A stretch of DNA of 64,000 nucleotides from Pseudomonas sp. ANT_J12 (GCF_008370045.1 NZ_VOBN01000007.1:206558-270557), one strand, 5' to 3'. Positions 1-9,181 are shown, counted from the stretch's first letter. Notes: generated by a model from the letters alone, not told the origin. Program-made: numbers and translations.

Positions 1-1
1 C

Positions 2-886
2 GATTCGTTTGGCGTACTGGAACTGGCGCAGATCTTCGGCATCGGTCAATCCGGCATGAGTCACCACCTCAAGGTCCTGGCCCAGGCCGACCTGGTGGCG
101 ACCCGCCGTGAAGGCAACGCGATTTTCTACCGTCGCGCCCTGCCCCACACCGACTTGCTGGGCGGCAAGCTGCACGCAGCCTTGCTGGACGAAGTGGACA
201 ACCTGACCCTGCCGGCCGATGTGCAATCGCGGATCGCTCAGGTACACGGGCAACGGGCGGCGGCCAGCCAGGACTTTTTCTCACGGGTGGCGGAGAAGTT
301 TCGCGCCCAGCAAGACCTGATCGCCGGCCTGGCGCAGTACCGCGAAAGCGTGGTGGCGCTGCTCGACAAGCTGAGCTTCAGCGAAGGCGCCACGGCGATT
401 GAAGTCGGCCCCGGCGATGGCGGTTTCCTGCCGGAACTGGCGCGCCGCTTCACCCAGGTCACGGCGCTGGACAACAGCCCGGCGATGCTCGAACTGGCGC
501 GCCAGGTCTGTGAACGTGAACGGCTGACTAACGTCAGCCTGCAATTGGCCGATGCATTGAATGGCGTAAGCCTGACCGCCGATTGCGTTGTACTGAACAT
601 GGTGCTGCACCATTTCGCCGCACCGGCCGAAGCGCTCAAGCACATGGCCGGCTTGCTGCAACCAGGCGGTAGCCTGTTAGTGACAGAGTTATGTAGCCAC
701 AACCAGAGTTGGGCCAGGGAGGCCTGCGGTGATCTATGGTTGGGGTTTGAACAGGACGATCTGGCCCGTTGGGCCACCGCTGCGGGACTCGTTCCCGGGG
801 AAAGCCTCTATGTAGGCTTACGTAATGGTTTCCAGATTCAGGTCCGCCATTTTCAGCGGCCGGCTGGCGACACTCACCATCGGTAA
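2..886 (+). CDS. ArsR-family regulator fused to a SAM-dependent methyltransferase (5' partial)
   Basis: The reading frame is already open at the first bases, so the start lies upstream of the window. The visible N-terminus is the recognition helix of an ArsR-type winged helix (GQSGMSHHLKVL at window codons 15-27). A class I methyltransferase domain follows, with motif I EVGPGDGG near codon 133, the acidic motif II ALDNSP, and a motif IV region NMVLHHF. It ends 18 bases before metK and is probably cotranscribed with it. The ArsR-methyltransferase plus metK pairing also occurs in P. aeruginosa (PA0547-PA0546). A role in sensing SAM or SAH is inference. No metal-binding Cys cluster is visible in the part present. 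Confidence 0.85.
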   Translation, partial: DSFGVLELAQIFGIGQSGMSHHLKVLAQADLVATRREGNAIFYRRALPHTDLLGGKLHAALLDEVDNLTLPADVQSRIAQVHGQRAAASQDFFSRVAEKFRAQQDLIAGLAQYRESVVALLDKLSFSEGATAIEVGPGDGGFLPELARRFTQVTALDNSPAMLELARQVCERERLTNVSLQLADALNGVSLTADCVVLNMVLHHFAAPAEALKHMAGLLQPGGSLLVTELCSHNQSWAREACGDLWLGFEQDDLARWATAAGLVPGESLYVGLRNGFQIQVRHFQRPAGDTHHR

Positions 887-904
887 ATTCAGGAAAACAT
901 CGAG

Positions 905-2095
905 ATGAGCGAATACTCCCTCTTCACCTCCGAGTCCGTGTCTGAAGGGCATCCGGACAAAATCGCCGACCAGATTTCCGATGCGGTGCTGGACGCCATC
1001 ATTGCTGAAGACAAGTTCGCCCGTGTGGCGTGCGAGACGCTGGTCAAGACCGGCGTGGCAATCATCGCAGGTGAAGTCACCACGTCGGCCTGGGTCGATC
1101 TCGAAGAGATCGTGCGTAACGTCATTCTGGACATCGGCTACAACAGCTCCGATGTCGGCTTCGACGGTGCCACTTGCGGCGTGATGAACATCATCGGCAA
1201 GCAGTCCCCTGACATCAACCAGGGTGTCGACCGTGCCAAGCCTGAAGATCAGGGCGCCGGCGACCAGGGCCTGATGTTCGGCTACGCGAGCAACGAAACC
1301 GACGTGCTGATGCCAGCACCGATCACCTTCTCGCACCAGCTCGTGCAACGGCAAGCCGAAGCCCGTAAATCCGGCCTGCTGCCTTGGCTGCGCCCGGACG
1401 CCAAGTCGCAAGTGACTTGCCGTTACGAAGGCGGCAAGGTGGTCGGGATCGACGCCGTTGTTCTGTCGACCCAGCACAACCCTGAAGTGTCGTACAAAGA
1501 CCTGCGCGAAGGCGTGATGGAGCTGATCGTCAAGCACGTGCTGCCTGCCGAGTTGCTGACCAAGGACACCCAGTTCCACATCAACCCGACTGGCCAGTTC
1601 ATCATCGGCGGCCCGGTTGGCGACTGCGGTCTGACCGGTCGCAAGATCATCGTCGACAGCTACGGCGGCATGGCCCGTCACGGCGGCGGCGCGTTCTCCG
1701 GTAAAGATCCATCGAAGGTTGACCGTTCGGCGGCTTATGCCGGTCGTTACGTGGCCAAGAACATCGTCGCGGCCGGCCTGGCCGAGCGTTGCGAGATCCA
1801 GGTTTCCTACGCGATCGGTGTTGCCCAGCCGACTTCGATCTCGTTGAACACCTTCGGCACCGGCAAAATCAGCGACGACAAAATCGTCAAACTGGTTCGC
1901 GAAGTGTTCGACCTGCGTCCATACGCCATCACCACCATGCTCGACCTGCTGCACCCGATGTACCAGGAAACCGCTGCGTACGGCCACTTCGGTCGCACCC
2001 CGGAAACCAAGACCGTGGGCGAAGACACCTTCACCACGTTCACCTGGGAAAAGACCGACCGCGCCGATTCGTTGCGCGCTGCTGCCGGCCTGTAA
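905..2095 (+). CDS. metK: S-adenosylmethionine synthase
   Basis: Makes S-adenosylmethionine from methionine and ATP, releasing phosphate and pyrophosphate; cytosolic. The 396-residue protein has the normal family length. It shows the ATP-binding GHPDKIADQISDA near residue 14, the GAGDQGLMFGYA hexapeptide region near residue 118, and the P-loop-like GGGAFSGKDPSKVDRS near residue 258. The ATG is preceded by a weak purine-rich stretch (aaacatcgag). It lies 18 bases after the ArsR-methyltransferase gene and is followed by a strong intrinsic terminator, so the two probably form a unit that ends here. Confidence 0.98.
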   Translation: MSEYSLFTSESVSEGHPDKIADQISDAVLDAIIAEDKFARVACETLVKTGVAIIAGEVTTSAWVDLEEIVRNVILDIGYNSSDVGFDGATCGVMNIIGKQSPDINQGVDRAKPEDQGAGDQGLMFGYASNETDVLMPAPITFSHQLVQRQAEARKSGLLPWLRPDAKSQVTCRYEGGKVVGIDAVVLSTQHNPEVSYKDLREGVMELIVKHVLPAELLTKDTQFHINPTGQFIIGGPVGDCGLTGRKIIVDSYGGMARHGGGAFSGKDPSKVDRSAAYAGRYVAKNIVAAGLAERCEIQVSYAIGVAQPTSISLNTFGTGKISDDKIVKLVREVFDLRPYAITTMLDLLHPMYQETAAYGHFGRTPETKTVGEDTFTTFTWEKTDRADSLRAAAGL

Positions 2096-2117
2096 GACTT
2101 CCCCGGCGGTACCCAAA

Positions 2118-2150
2118 GCCCCGCACGGTTCGCGCCGTGCGGGGCTTTTT
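2118..2150 (+). terminator. Rho-independent terminator of metK
   Basis: A GC-rich stem (gccccgcacgg / ccgtgcggggc) with the short loop ttcgcg is followed by five T residues. It lies 22 bases after the metK stop codon. Confidence 0.93.
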
Positions 2151-2255
2151 CATGCTGGAAAATCTGTCCTCGAAACACCCCGAAAAACACCCCGCTTTTA
2201 CAACACTCATGACCGACTAATCTTCCAGACATCCCAACGAGCAAGGACGCTCTCG

Positions 2256-3929
2256 ATGCTCCCCAGCCTGCGCCTGTTTTTCGCCCTCCTGCTGACATCC
2301 CTGACCGCCAGCGCCGCCGATTGCCCCGACTGGGCACCCGCGCGTGCCCAAGCCGAAATCACCACCCTGCAACAGCAACTCGACCGTTGGGACGACAGCT
2401 ACCACCGCAAGGGCCAATCCCTGATCGGCGACGAACTCTACGACCAGTCCCGAGCCCGGCTGACGCAATGGCGCACCTGTTTAAACCTCGCCCCTGCCCC
2501 TGAACCGCTGCGAACGACGGGCGGCAAGGTGCCTCACCCCATCGTCCACACGGGGTTGGAAAAACTCCACGACGGACCCGCCGTCGAACACTGGCTGCGC
2601 GATCGCAAGGATGTCTGGATTCAGCCAAAGGTCGATGGCGTGGCGGTATCGCTGATCTACAGCAAAGGCCTGCTGCAACAGGCGATCAGTCGCGGCGACG
2701 GCATGAACGGCCAGGACTGGACCGCCTCCGCACGCCAGATCGCCGGCATCCCCCAGCAACTGAAGCAACCAATGGACGTCCTCGTGCAAGGCGAACTCTA
2801 CTGGCGCCTGACCGATCACATACAAGCCGAAGCCGGCAGCCTCAACGCCCGCGCCAGCGTGGCCGGGTTGATGGCGCGCAAGTCGCTGAGCGCGGAGCAG
2901 GCTGCCGGGATCGGGTTGTTTGTCTGGGATTGGCCGCAAGGTCCGGAAAGCTGGCCTGCCCGGGTCACCGCTTTGGATAGGCTGGGATTCCCGGCCACCG
3001 GCGTCTACAGCCAATCGATCAACACCTTTGCCGATGCAGACCGCTGGCGCGATCACTGGTATCGCTCGCCCCTGCCTTTCGCCAGCGACGGCGTCGTCCT
3101 GCGCCAGGATTCACGTCCACCCGCCGAACGCTGGCAGGCCCGGCCACCTTACTGGAGCGTCGCCTGGAAATACCCCTTCGCCCAGGCATTGGCCGAGGTG
3201 CGCAAGGTGCATTTCAAGATCGGCCGGACCGGGCGGATCACCCCGGTACTGGAGCTGTCGCCGGTAAAGCTCGATGACCGGCAGATCAAACGAGTGAGCG
3301 TCAGCTCCATGCAACGCTGGGAGCAATTGGACATTCGCCCCGGTGATCAGGTTGCCATCAGCCTCGCGGGCCTGACCATTCCCAGGCTCGATGACGTCGT
3401 GCTGCGCAGCGCCGAGCGCGCGGAAGTGAATGCACCGCTGGCGGCTGACTTTCATCCGCTGAGCTGCTGGCAGCCAACGCCGGGCTGCGAAAGCCAATTT
3501 CTCGCCCGTCTGACCTGGCTAAGCGGCAAGCAAGGGCTGGCCTTGCCGCATGTCGGGCCGGGCACCTGGGAGAAACTTCTCGAAACAGGCCGCCTCAACA
3601 GCCTGCTGGATTGGTTGACCCTCGATGCCCAAGAGCTTGCTAACATTGCCGGCTTCGGCGAGCGCAGCAGCGCTCGTCTTTTAAACAGTTTTGAAAGTGC
3701 CCGGCAGCGTCCGTTTGCTCGCTGGCTCAAAGCCCTTGGCTTGCCGCCGACGGGTCAGGCGAAGCTTGCCGATTCATGGCAGACCCTGGCGCAACGCAGC
3801 CACGAACAGTGGCAGGCCGAAGCCGGCATCGGCCCGGGACGCGCAGCGCAATTGAGCGCGTTTTTTCGCGACCCGCAGGTCCTGGCCTTGAGTGAAACAT
3901 TACGTATGGCGGGGATTGACGGTTTTTAG
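2256..3929 (+). CDS. ligB: NAD-dependent DNA ligase LigB
   Basis: The second, short NAD+-dependent DNA ligase of gamma-proteobacteria; it seals nicks through an adenylated lysine. The 557 residues match the roughly 560 of E. coli LigB and are shorter than LigA. The adenylation motif KVDG (IQPKVDGVAVSLIY) lies near residue 125. The OB-fold region (HFKIGRTGRITPVLEL) follows near 310, and helix-hairpin-helix repeats follow towards the C-terminus. There is no BRCT domain. The N-terminus is hydrophobic and ends ASAA, like a cleavable signal peptide, which is odd for a DNA ligase. The ATG follows an aagga box. It stands alone between metK and the DUF1090 gene. Confidence 0.95.
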   Translation: MLPSLRLFFALLLTSLTASAADCPDWAPARAQAEITTLQQQLDRWDDSYHRKGQSLIGDELYDQSRARLTQWRTCLNLAPAPEPLRTTGGKVPHPIVHTGLEKLHDGPAVEHWLRDRKDVWIQPKVDGVAVSLIYSKGLLQQAISRGDGMNGQDWTASARQIAGIPQQLKQPMDVLVQGELYWRLTDHIQAEAGSLNARASVAGLMARKSLSAEQAAGIGLFVWDWPQGPESWPARVTALDRLGFPATGVYSQSINTFADADRWRDHWYRSPLPFASDGVVLRQDSRPPAERWQARPPYWSVAWKYPFAQALAEVRKVHFKIGRTGRITPVLELSPVKLDDRQIKRVSVSSMQRWEQLDIRPGDQVAISLAGLTIPRLDDVVLRSAERAEVNAPLAADFHPLSCWQPTPGCESQFLARLTWLSGKQGLALPHVGPGTWEKLLETGRLNSLLDWLTLDAQELANIAGFGERSSARLLNSFESARQRPFARWLKALGLPPTGQAKLADSWQTLAQRSHEQWQAEAGIGPGRAAQLSAFFRDPQVLALSETLRMAGIDGF

Positions 3930-4031
3930 CGACCAACAATGCCTGTCAGCCCGGGAACCCAATGGTGGCGCTGCGCTCAAACAGCCCATTGCCACCTCGA
4001 CCCGCTTGCCTTTTTTTTGCATGGAGCTTTT

Positions 4032-4427
4032 ATGAAATTTCTTGCACCGCTCGCCCTGCTGACCCTTTGCGGCATGATGGCTGCTCCGCTGATGGCAGCC
4101 GAAGAGATCCCGGAACTGACCGGTTGCGCCGCCAAGAAACAGGGCATCGTCAACCAGATCGAACTGGCCAAATCCCATGGCAACGCCGATCAGCAGGCGG
4201 GCCTGGAAACCGCCCTGAACGAAGTCACCACCCACTGCACCGACGCCTCCTTGAAGAAGGAACGGGAAAACAAGGTGCTCGACGCCAAGCATGAAGTCAG
4301 CAAGCGCCAGGCCGATCTCGACAAGGCCATGAGCAAGGGCGATGCCGAGAAAATCAACAAACGCAAAGACAAACTGGCCGAGTCCCGCAAGGAATTGCAG
4401 GAAGCGCTGGATGAACTGGATAAGTAG
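4032..4427 (+). CDS. DUF1090 family periplasmic protein (YqjC-like)
   Basis: A secreted 131-residue protein of unknown function. The ATG at 4032 is chosen over the longer in-frame start at 3939 because it begins a clear signal peptide (MKFLAPLALL, cleavage near AA-EEI). The mature part starts with a GCAAKK stretch containing one of two Cys residues. The rest is highly charged and helical with many Lys/Glu/Asp heptad-like repeats (RQADLDKAMSKGDAEK), as in E. coli YqjC. It follows ligB by about 100 bases. A palindromic repeat lies directly downstream. Confidence 0.85.
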   Translation: MKFLAPLALLTLCGMMAAPLMAAEEIPELTGCAAKKQGIVNQIELAKSHGNADQQAGLETALNEVTTHCTDASLKKERENKVLDAKHEVSKRQADLDKAMSKGDAEKINKRKDKLAESRKELQEALDELDK

Positions 4428-4452
4428 GACCTCGGCGTTGCGAGGGAGCTTT

Positions 4453-4585
4453 TGTGGCGAGGGGGCTTGCCCCCGTTGGGTCGCGGAGCGACCGCAAAAT
4501 CAGCAGACGCGGATAATCAGATAGACCGCGCGGGCCGAATTGACGACTGCTTCGCAGCCGAACGGGGGCAAGCCCCCTCGCCACA
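4453..4585 (+). repeat. Inverted pair of palindromic repeats, family B
   Basis: Starts tgtggcgagggggcttgccc and ends with its reverse complement gggcaagccccctcgccaca. The inner part holds short arms such as gtcgcggagcgac. The same element recurs at 9182-9313 and 37077-37209, with short versions at 23096-23119 and 54322-54346. It fits a REP doublet (REPIN). Confidence 0.9.
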
Positions 4586-4604
4586 GGGAATACACACCGC
4601 TAGA

Positions 4605-5054
4605 TCAATGATCCCGAAACTGTTTATGGCAAGCACTGCAGGCATCTTCAACTTTCTGCACCGCCGGCCCGAGGTTGCTGGCCTTGTACGGCTGGACCTT
4701 GCTGGCAATCACCAATTCACCGGTGGCGCCTTCAAGGTTGCGGGCCATTTCCTGGAAGCGTGCCTGTTGCTTCCACACATCGTCCTTGGCGCTGGTGTGA
4801 TCTTCTTCGCGCACCTGCGGGAAATGTTTCCACGGCTCATGGGACAGCGCATCGAGTTTCACCGCACCCTCGGCAAATTTCGGCCCGTCGAACGGAATGC
4901 GTCCGCGCAACATGCCACCCAGGTCTTCGCCGGTCTTGAGCATTTGCTTGAAGATCGCCTTGCGTTGACCCAATGGCGAATTCGGATCAACACCGCCGCA
5001 GGCGGACAAGGTCAGGCAGGCCAGCAATACAACAGAAATTCTTTTAAGAGTCAT
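4605..5054 (-). CDS. Cytochrome c' type lipoprotein
   Basis: A small c-type cytochrome of 149 residues. The N-terminus is a lipoprotein signal with lipobox LSAC, so it is probably anchored in an envelope membrane. The single haem-binding motif CSACH lies five residues from the C-terminus (ACSACHKQFRDH), the usual position in four-helix cytochrome c'/c556 proteins. The absence of an amino acid with a distal-ligand signature is not diagnostic. It is a monocistronic minus-strand gene. The electron partner cannot be inferred from neighbours. Confidence 0.88.
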   Translation of the reverse strand: MTLKRISVVLLACLTLSACGGVDPNSPLGQRKAIFKQMLKTGEDLGGMLRGRIPFDGPKFAEGAVKLDALSHEPWKHFPQVREEDHTSAKDDVWKQQARFQEMARNLEGATGELVIASKVQPYKASNLGPAVQKVEDACSACHKQFRDH

Positions 5055-5182
5055 GGTGGCTTCAGGTCACGGGGAACGGCGGCCAGTATCCTCGCGTCAT
5101 CGTTAAACACCAATAGCCCTATTATCAATAAGGGTTGTTTGAGCGCATGGAGCACTCAGGCAGCCGTCAAAGGAATTACTCC

Positions 5183-6355
5183 ATGAACAGCCGTTTCATG
5201 GCCTGGCGCCCGCGCCTGGCCTGGACCCTTCCGATGGTAGCCGTGCTTGCGGGCTGCACCGGCGGCGAAAACAACACCCCGAAAACCCACGCCCTGGCCA
5301 CCTACACCAGCGCCACCTGGGAAGCATTGCCAACGGTGTCCGACGATGATCTGGTGGCCGGTTTCGGTTCCTGGCGCAGCGCCTGCACCCGACTCAAGGC
5401 CGACCCGGTCTGGGGCTCGACCTGCGCAGCGTCCGCCAATGTGGCGCAAACCGCCGGCGAGATTCGCGGCTTTCTCAAGCAGAACCTGGACGTCTACGGC
5501 CTGCGTGCCGCCAACGACAATCCCAATGGCCTGATCACCGGCTACTACGAACCGGTGTACCCCGGCAGCCTGACCCAGACCGAAGTGGCTAATGTCCCGG
5601 TTTACGGCGTGCCCGAGGACATGATCATTGTGTCCCTGGACAGCCTCTACCCGGAACTCAAGGGCAAACGCCTGCGCGGTCGACTTGAAGGTCGCGTGCT
5701 CAAACCCTACGACGACGCCGCCACCATCGAGAGCAAAGGGGTCAAGGCGCCGGTCGTGGCCTGGCTGACCGACCCGATGAACCTGCAATTCCTGCAAATC
5801 CAGGGTTCCGGGCGGATCCAGCTCGACAGTGGTCGACAACTGCGTATCGCTTATGCCGACCAGAACGGCCATCCGTATCGTCCCATCGGCCGCTGGCTGG
5901 TGGATCAGGGTGAACTGAAGAAGGAAGACGTGACCATGGGCGCTATCAGCGCCTGGGCCAAGGCGAATCCGTCGCGCATTCCGCAATTGCTCGGCAGCAA
6001 CCCCAGCTACGTGTTTTTCACCCAAAATCCGGACAGCAACGAAGGGCCTCGCGGCTCGCTGAACGTACCGCTGACGGCGGGCTACAGCGCGGCAGTGGAT
6101 CGCAAGGTGATTCCGCTGGGCAGTCTGCTTTGGTTATCCACCACCAAACCGGATGGCAGCGCACTGGTGCGGCCGGTGGCGGCCCAGGACACTGGCGGCG
6201 CGATTGCCGGCGAAGTGCGGGCGGACCTGTTCTGGGGCACCGGCGAAGCGGCCGGGCAATTGGCGGGGGATATGAAGCAGCAGGGGCAGATCTGGATGTT
6301 GTGGCCTAAAGGTGCAGCGTTGCCGCAAGTGCCGCAGGTGGCTGACAAGCCTTAA
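5183..6355 (+). CDS. mltA: Membrane-bound lytic murein transglycosylase A
   Basis: Cleaves the MurNAc-GlcNAc bond of peptidoglycan with formation of 1,6-anhydroMurNAc; an outer-membrane lipoprotein facing the periplasm. The ATG at 5183 is chosen because an aaagga box precedes it and it begins a lipoprotein signal (lipobox LAGC near residue 24). Family signatures are GLITGYYEPVYPGS near residue 118, LQIQGSGRIQL near 205, and the C-terminal 3D domain ending in AAQDTGGAIAGEVRADLFWG. The Asp of that last motif (DTGGAI) is the expected catalytic acid. Length, 390 residues, is normal. Confidence 0.96.
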   Translation: MNSRFMAWRPRLAWTLPMVAVLAGCTGGENNTPKTHALATYTSATWEALPTVSDDDLVAGFGSWRSACTRLKADPVWGSTCAASANVAQTAGEIRGFLKQNLDVYGLRAANDNPNGLITGYYEPVYPGSLTQTEVANVPVYGVPEDMIIVSLDSLYPELKGKRLRGRLEGRVLKPYDDAATIESKGVKAPVVAWLTDPMNLQFLQIQGSGRIQLDSGRQLRIAYADQNGHPYRPIGRWLVDQGELKKEDVTMGAISAWAKANPSRIPQLLGSNPSYVFFTQNPDSNEGPRGSLNVPLTAGYSAAVDRKVIPLGSLLWLSTTKPDGSALVRPVAAQDTGGAIAGEVRADLFWGTGEAAGQLAGDMKQQGQIWMLWPKGAALPQVPQVADKP

Positions 6356-6358
6356 CGT

Positions 6359-6434
6359 CAAAAGATCGCAGGCTCCTACGGGGAATCGTTGTGAACACGG
6401 TCCCTGCAGGAGCTACCGAAGGCTGCGATCTTTT
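6359..6434. repeat. Inverted repeat, family D (AAAGATCGCAG...)
   Basis: Begins caaaagatcgcaggctcc and ends ggctgcgatcttttgc, so the two ends can pair as a long imperfect hairpin. The T-run makes it a possible terminator for mltA. Related copies lie at 14941-14994 and, in part, at 23888-23902. Confidence 0.75.
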
Positions 6435-6447
6435 GCTTTTGCTTCAA

Positions 6448-6831
6448 TCAGATCGACACAAAAAAGAAACTGGCAATCAACCCCATCACCACAAACCACA
6501 CCAGCGACCGCAAGATCGCCCAGTCCGCCAGGTAGCAAATGATGTACAGCAGCCGACTGGTGATAAACAGCACCGCCAGCACGTTGACCGTCACCAACTG
6601 CGCCGTGCCCACCAGATGGGCCGCGAGCACTGCCACCGCGAACGCCGGCATCACTTCAAAACTGTTCAACTGCGCCGCATGGGCACGCCGACCCAAGCCA
6701 TTCAGCGATTCGAGAAAGTCCCGGGGATCATGGTTGTCTTTCAGGTTGTACCTGCCACTGGCCTTGGCGATGGCCGTGCAGACATAGGGCAGGAAAATCG
6801 CAATCAAAACGCACCACAGCGCAACCGTCAT
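6448..6831 (-). CDS. MAPEG family membrane protein
   Basis: A 127-residue inner-membrane protein with four predicted transmembrane segments, as in the MAPEG superfamily (microsomal glutathione transferase-like). The first loop holds NHDPRDFLESLNGLGRRAHAAQLNSFE, which includes the Arg/Asn/Glu pattern R-AHAAQLNSFE typical of the family. It is 41 bases downstream of the DMT transporter gene on the same strand and could be cotranscribed. Its substrate is unknown. Confidence 0.85.
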   Translation of the reverse strand: MTVALWCVLIAIFLPYVCTAIAKASGRYNLKDNHDPRDFLESLNGLGRRAHAAQLNSFEVMPAFAVAVLAAHLVGTAQLVTVNVLAVLFITSRLLYIICYLADWAILRSLVWFVVMGLIASFFFVSI

Positions 6832-6872
6832 AAAGCAGTCCCTTCTTCAGTTTTCAGAAATTCGGTGGTCGG

Positions 6873-7706
6873 TCAAAACTTCATCACCAAGATGCCGATC
6901 AGCACCAACCCACAGGCTAAGAGCCGCGGCCGGCCGAAAGGTTCTTTCAAGTAGCGCATGCCGAACAGCACCACCAGGATCACACTGATCTCACGCAACG
7001 CCGCCGCTTCGGCAATCGAGCCCAGTTGCATCGCCCACAGCACCAGAGCGTAGCTGAACAACACGCAAAACCCGACCGCCAGCCCCAGTCGCCACTGTTC
7101 TCGCCAGAACAGCATGAACGCCGGTCGCTTGCGCACCAGCGCCAGCAACGGGAATGGCCAGGCACTGAGCAGCGTGACCCACACCAGGTAATCCAGCGGA
7201 TGCGACCAGCGCCGCAACGCCTGGCCATCGATGAAGGTGTAGCAGCCGATGCACAGGCCAATCAGCGCCACCACTGGCAGCATTGACCACGGCAATCGCG
7301 CACCGCCACCGCCCTGCCACAGCAGGCACAGCATGCCGAACGGGATCAGCAAAATGCCGAAGATCTGCTGATTCGTCAGCACTTCCCCGGCGAAGATCAG
7401 CGTCAGCGCCAGCACCACCAGTGGCGACAGGCCCCGCATCAGCGGATAGACCAGCCCCAGGTCACCAACCCGGTAGGCCTGGATCAGCAAATAGCGATAG
7501 AGCAACTCGAACGCCGCCGACGCCAGGATCCACGGCCAGATTTCAATCGGCGGCACGTTCACGAACGGCAGCATCACGGCGACAAACAGCATCGCCACCG
7601 AGTCCATGCACGCCACCACCAGCAGCCGCTCGGCGCTGAATTTGATCAGGGTATTCCACGCCGCGTGCAACAGCGCCGCGACCAACACCAGTGCTGTTGC
7701 AAGCAC
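6873..7706 (-). CDS. EamA-type (DMT superfamily) transporter
   Basis: A 277-residue integral membrane protein with about ten hydrophobic segments in two EamA repeats (first from residue 1, second from about 150). It is a likely exporter of small metabolites across the inner membrane. LLHAAWNTLIKFSAER in the first helix pair and the ending of each half (LVYPLMRGLSPLVVLALTLIFAGE; EAAALREISVILVVLFGMRYLKEP) are typical. The second half ends with the family-type KEPFG. The substrate is not evident. It lies upstream of the MAPEG gene on the same strand. Confidence 0.88.
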   Translation of the reverse strand: MLATALVLVAALLHAAWNTLIKFSAERLLVVACMDSVAMLFVAVMLPFVNVPPIEIWPWILASAAFELLYRYLLIQAYRVGDLGLVYPLMRGLSPLVVLALTLIFAGEVLTNQQIFGILLIPFGMLCLLWQGGGGARLPWSMLPVVALIGLCIGCYTFIDGQALRRWSHPLDYLVWVTLLSAWPFPLLALVRKRPAFMLFWREQWRLGLAVGFCVLFSYALVLWAMQLGSIAEAAALREISVILVVLFGMRYLKEPFGRPRLLACGLVLIGILVMKF

Positions 7707-7738
7707 GGCTCACTCCTTCTGTTGCCCACCCCCATCCC

Positions 7739-7805
7739 TGTAGGAGCGAGGCTTGCCCGCGAAGGCGATCTCAAGGACGCCTTCGCGGGCAAGCCTCGCT
7801 CCTAC
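7739..7805. repeat. REP doublet, family A, arms facing inward
   Basis: tgtaggagcgaggcttgccc at one end and its complement gggcaagcctcgctcctac at the other form a near-perfect stem with a 10-base loop. This is the most frequent repeat of the window. Confidence 0.93.
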
Positions 7806-7991
7806 GGAAAGCGGGGAGAGAATTGATTCGCCATATGTCCGCAGCTGTTTATACTGCAAGCGACCACGCCGCACTCAGTTGCGCACAGACTAATTCCAAT
7901 AATTCCTGCCCCCGCCCGCTCTCCTCGAGAACGGCCGATGGCCTGCGTATGCCTGATCCGAGCGTCAAGACTACCGACAGAGACCTTGCGC

Positions 7992-9161
7992 ATGCCACTC
8001 GCCTTGCTTGCCCTCGCTGTTGCCGCGTTCGGCATCGGCACCACTGAATTCGTCATCATGGGCTTGCTGCCCGATGTCGCCCGCGACCTCGCCGTGAGCA
8101 TTCCCCACGCCGGCCTGTTGATTACCGGCTACGCCCTGGGCGTGGTGTTCGGCGCGCCGATCCTGGCGATCGGCACCGCGAACATGCCACGCAAAGCCAC
8201 GCTGCTGGGCATGACGCTGATGTTTATCCTCGGCAACATCCTCTGCGCCCTGGCGCCGAACTATGCGACGCTGATGGCCGCCCGCGTGGTCACCGCGTTG
8301 TGCCACGGAGCGTTCTTCGGTATCGGTTCGGTGGTCGCGGCCGGTCTGGTGGCGCCGAACAAACGGGCCCAGGCGATTGCCATGATGTTCACCGGCCTGA
8401 CCCTCGCCAATGTGCTCGGCGTGCCACTGGGCACGGCACTCGGCCAATACGCCGGTTGGCGCTCGACGTTCTGGGCGGTATCGGTGATCGGCGTGATCGC
8501 GGCCATCGCCCAATGGGTGTGGTTGCCGAAAGACATCGTCATGGACAAGGCGAACCTGGCCAGCGAGTTCAAGGTGCTGGGCAAGGTCAACGTGTTGCTG
8601 GCCCTGGGCATGAGCGTGCTGGCGTCCACCAGTCTGTTCAGCGTATTCACCTACATCGCACCGATCCTGCAAGACATCACCGGCGTCAGCCCCCACGGCG
8701 TGACCATCATGTTGCTGTTGTTCGGCGTGGGTCTGACGGCGGGCAGCATGCTCGGCGGGCGCTTGGCGGACAGTCGCTTGCTGCCTTCGCTGGTGGGCAT
8801 GGCCCTGGCGGTCGCGGTGGTGCTGGCGGCGTTCAGCCAGACCAGCCATTCGGTGATTCCGGCGGCGATTACGCTGGTGTTGTGGGGGATTTTTGCGTTT
8901 GCCCTGTGCCCGATCCTGCAACTGCTGATCATTGATCAGGCGCATGAGGCGCCGAACCTCGGTTCGACGTTGAACCAGAGTGCATTCAACCTCGGCAATG
9001 CCGCTGGCGCGTGGATTGGCGGGCTGGTGGTCGCCAGCGGCGCGGACCTGGCGGATTTGCCGTGGACGGGGGCGCTGGTCAGCGGGCTGACGGTGCTGAC
9101 GGCGCTGTTCTATATCTACCTGCAACGGCGCGGGGCGGCTGCGGTCAATGTGTCCGGCTGA
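7992..9161 (+). CDS. MFS efflux transporter, AraJ/sugar-efflux type
   Basis: A 389-residue transporter with 12 predicted membrane helices. The ATG at 7992 is chosen because it begins directly with helix 1 (MPLALLALAVAAFGIGTTEF), the normal start for the AraJ/YdhP subfamily; the ORF itself opens earlier. FVIMGLLPDVARDL after helix 1 and the loop GTANMPRKATLLG near residue 65 mark the DHA1-like drug/sugar exporter group. No regulator lies next to it. The substrate is unknown: export of sugars or an antibiotic-like compound is inference. Confidence 0.9.
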   Translation: MPLALLALAVAAFGIGTTEFVIMGLLPDVARDLAVSIPHAGLLITGYALGVVFGAPILAIGTANMPRKATLLGMTLMFILGNILCALAPNYATLMAARVVTALCHGAFFGIGSVVAAGLVAPNKRAQAIAMMFTGLTLANVLGVPLGTALGQYAGWRSTFWAVSVIGVIAAIAQWVWLPKDIVMDKANLASEFKVLGKVNVLLALGMSVLASTSLFSVFTYIAPILQDITGVSPHGVTIMLLLFGVGLTAGSMLGGRLADSRLLPSLVGMALAVAVVLAAFSQTSHSVIPAAITLVLWGIFAFALCPILQLLIIDQAHEAPNLGSTLNQSAFNLGNAAGAWIGGLVVASGADLADLPWTGALVSGLTVLTALFYIYLQRRGAAAVNVSG

Positions 9162-9181
9162 CTCGACGCACTGCATTAACC

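Noticed and set aside
7739..7805. REP doublets read as CRISPR repeats
   Set aside because: The units are palindromic pairs scattered between genes, without regular spacers or cas genes.
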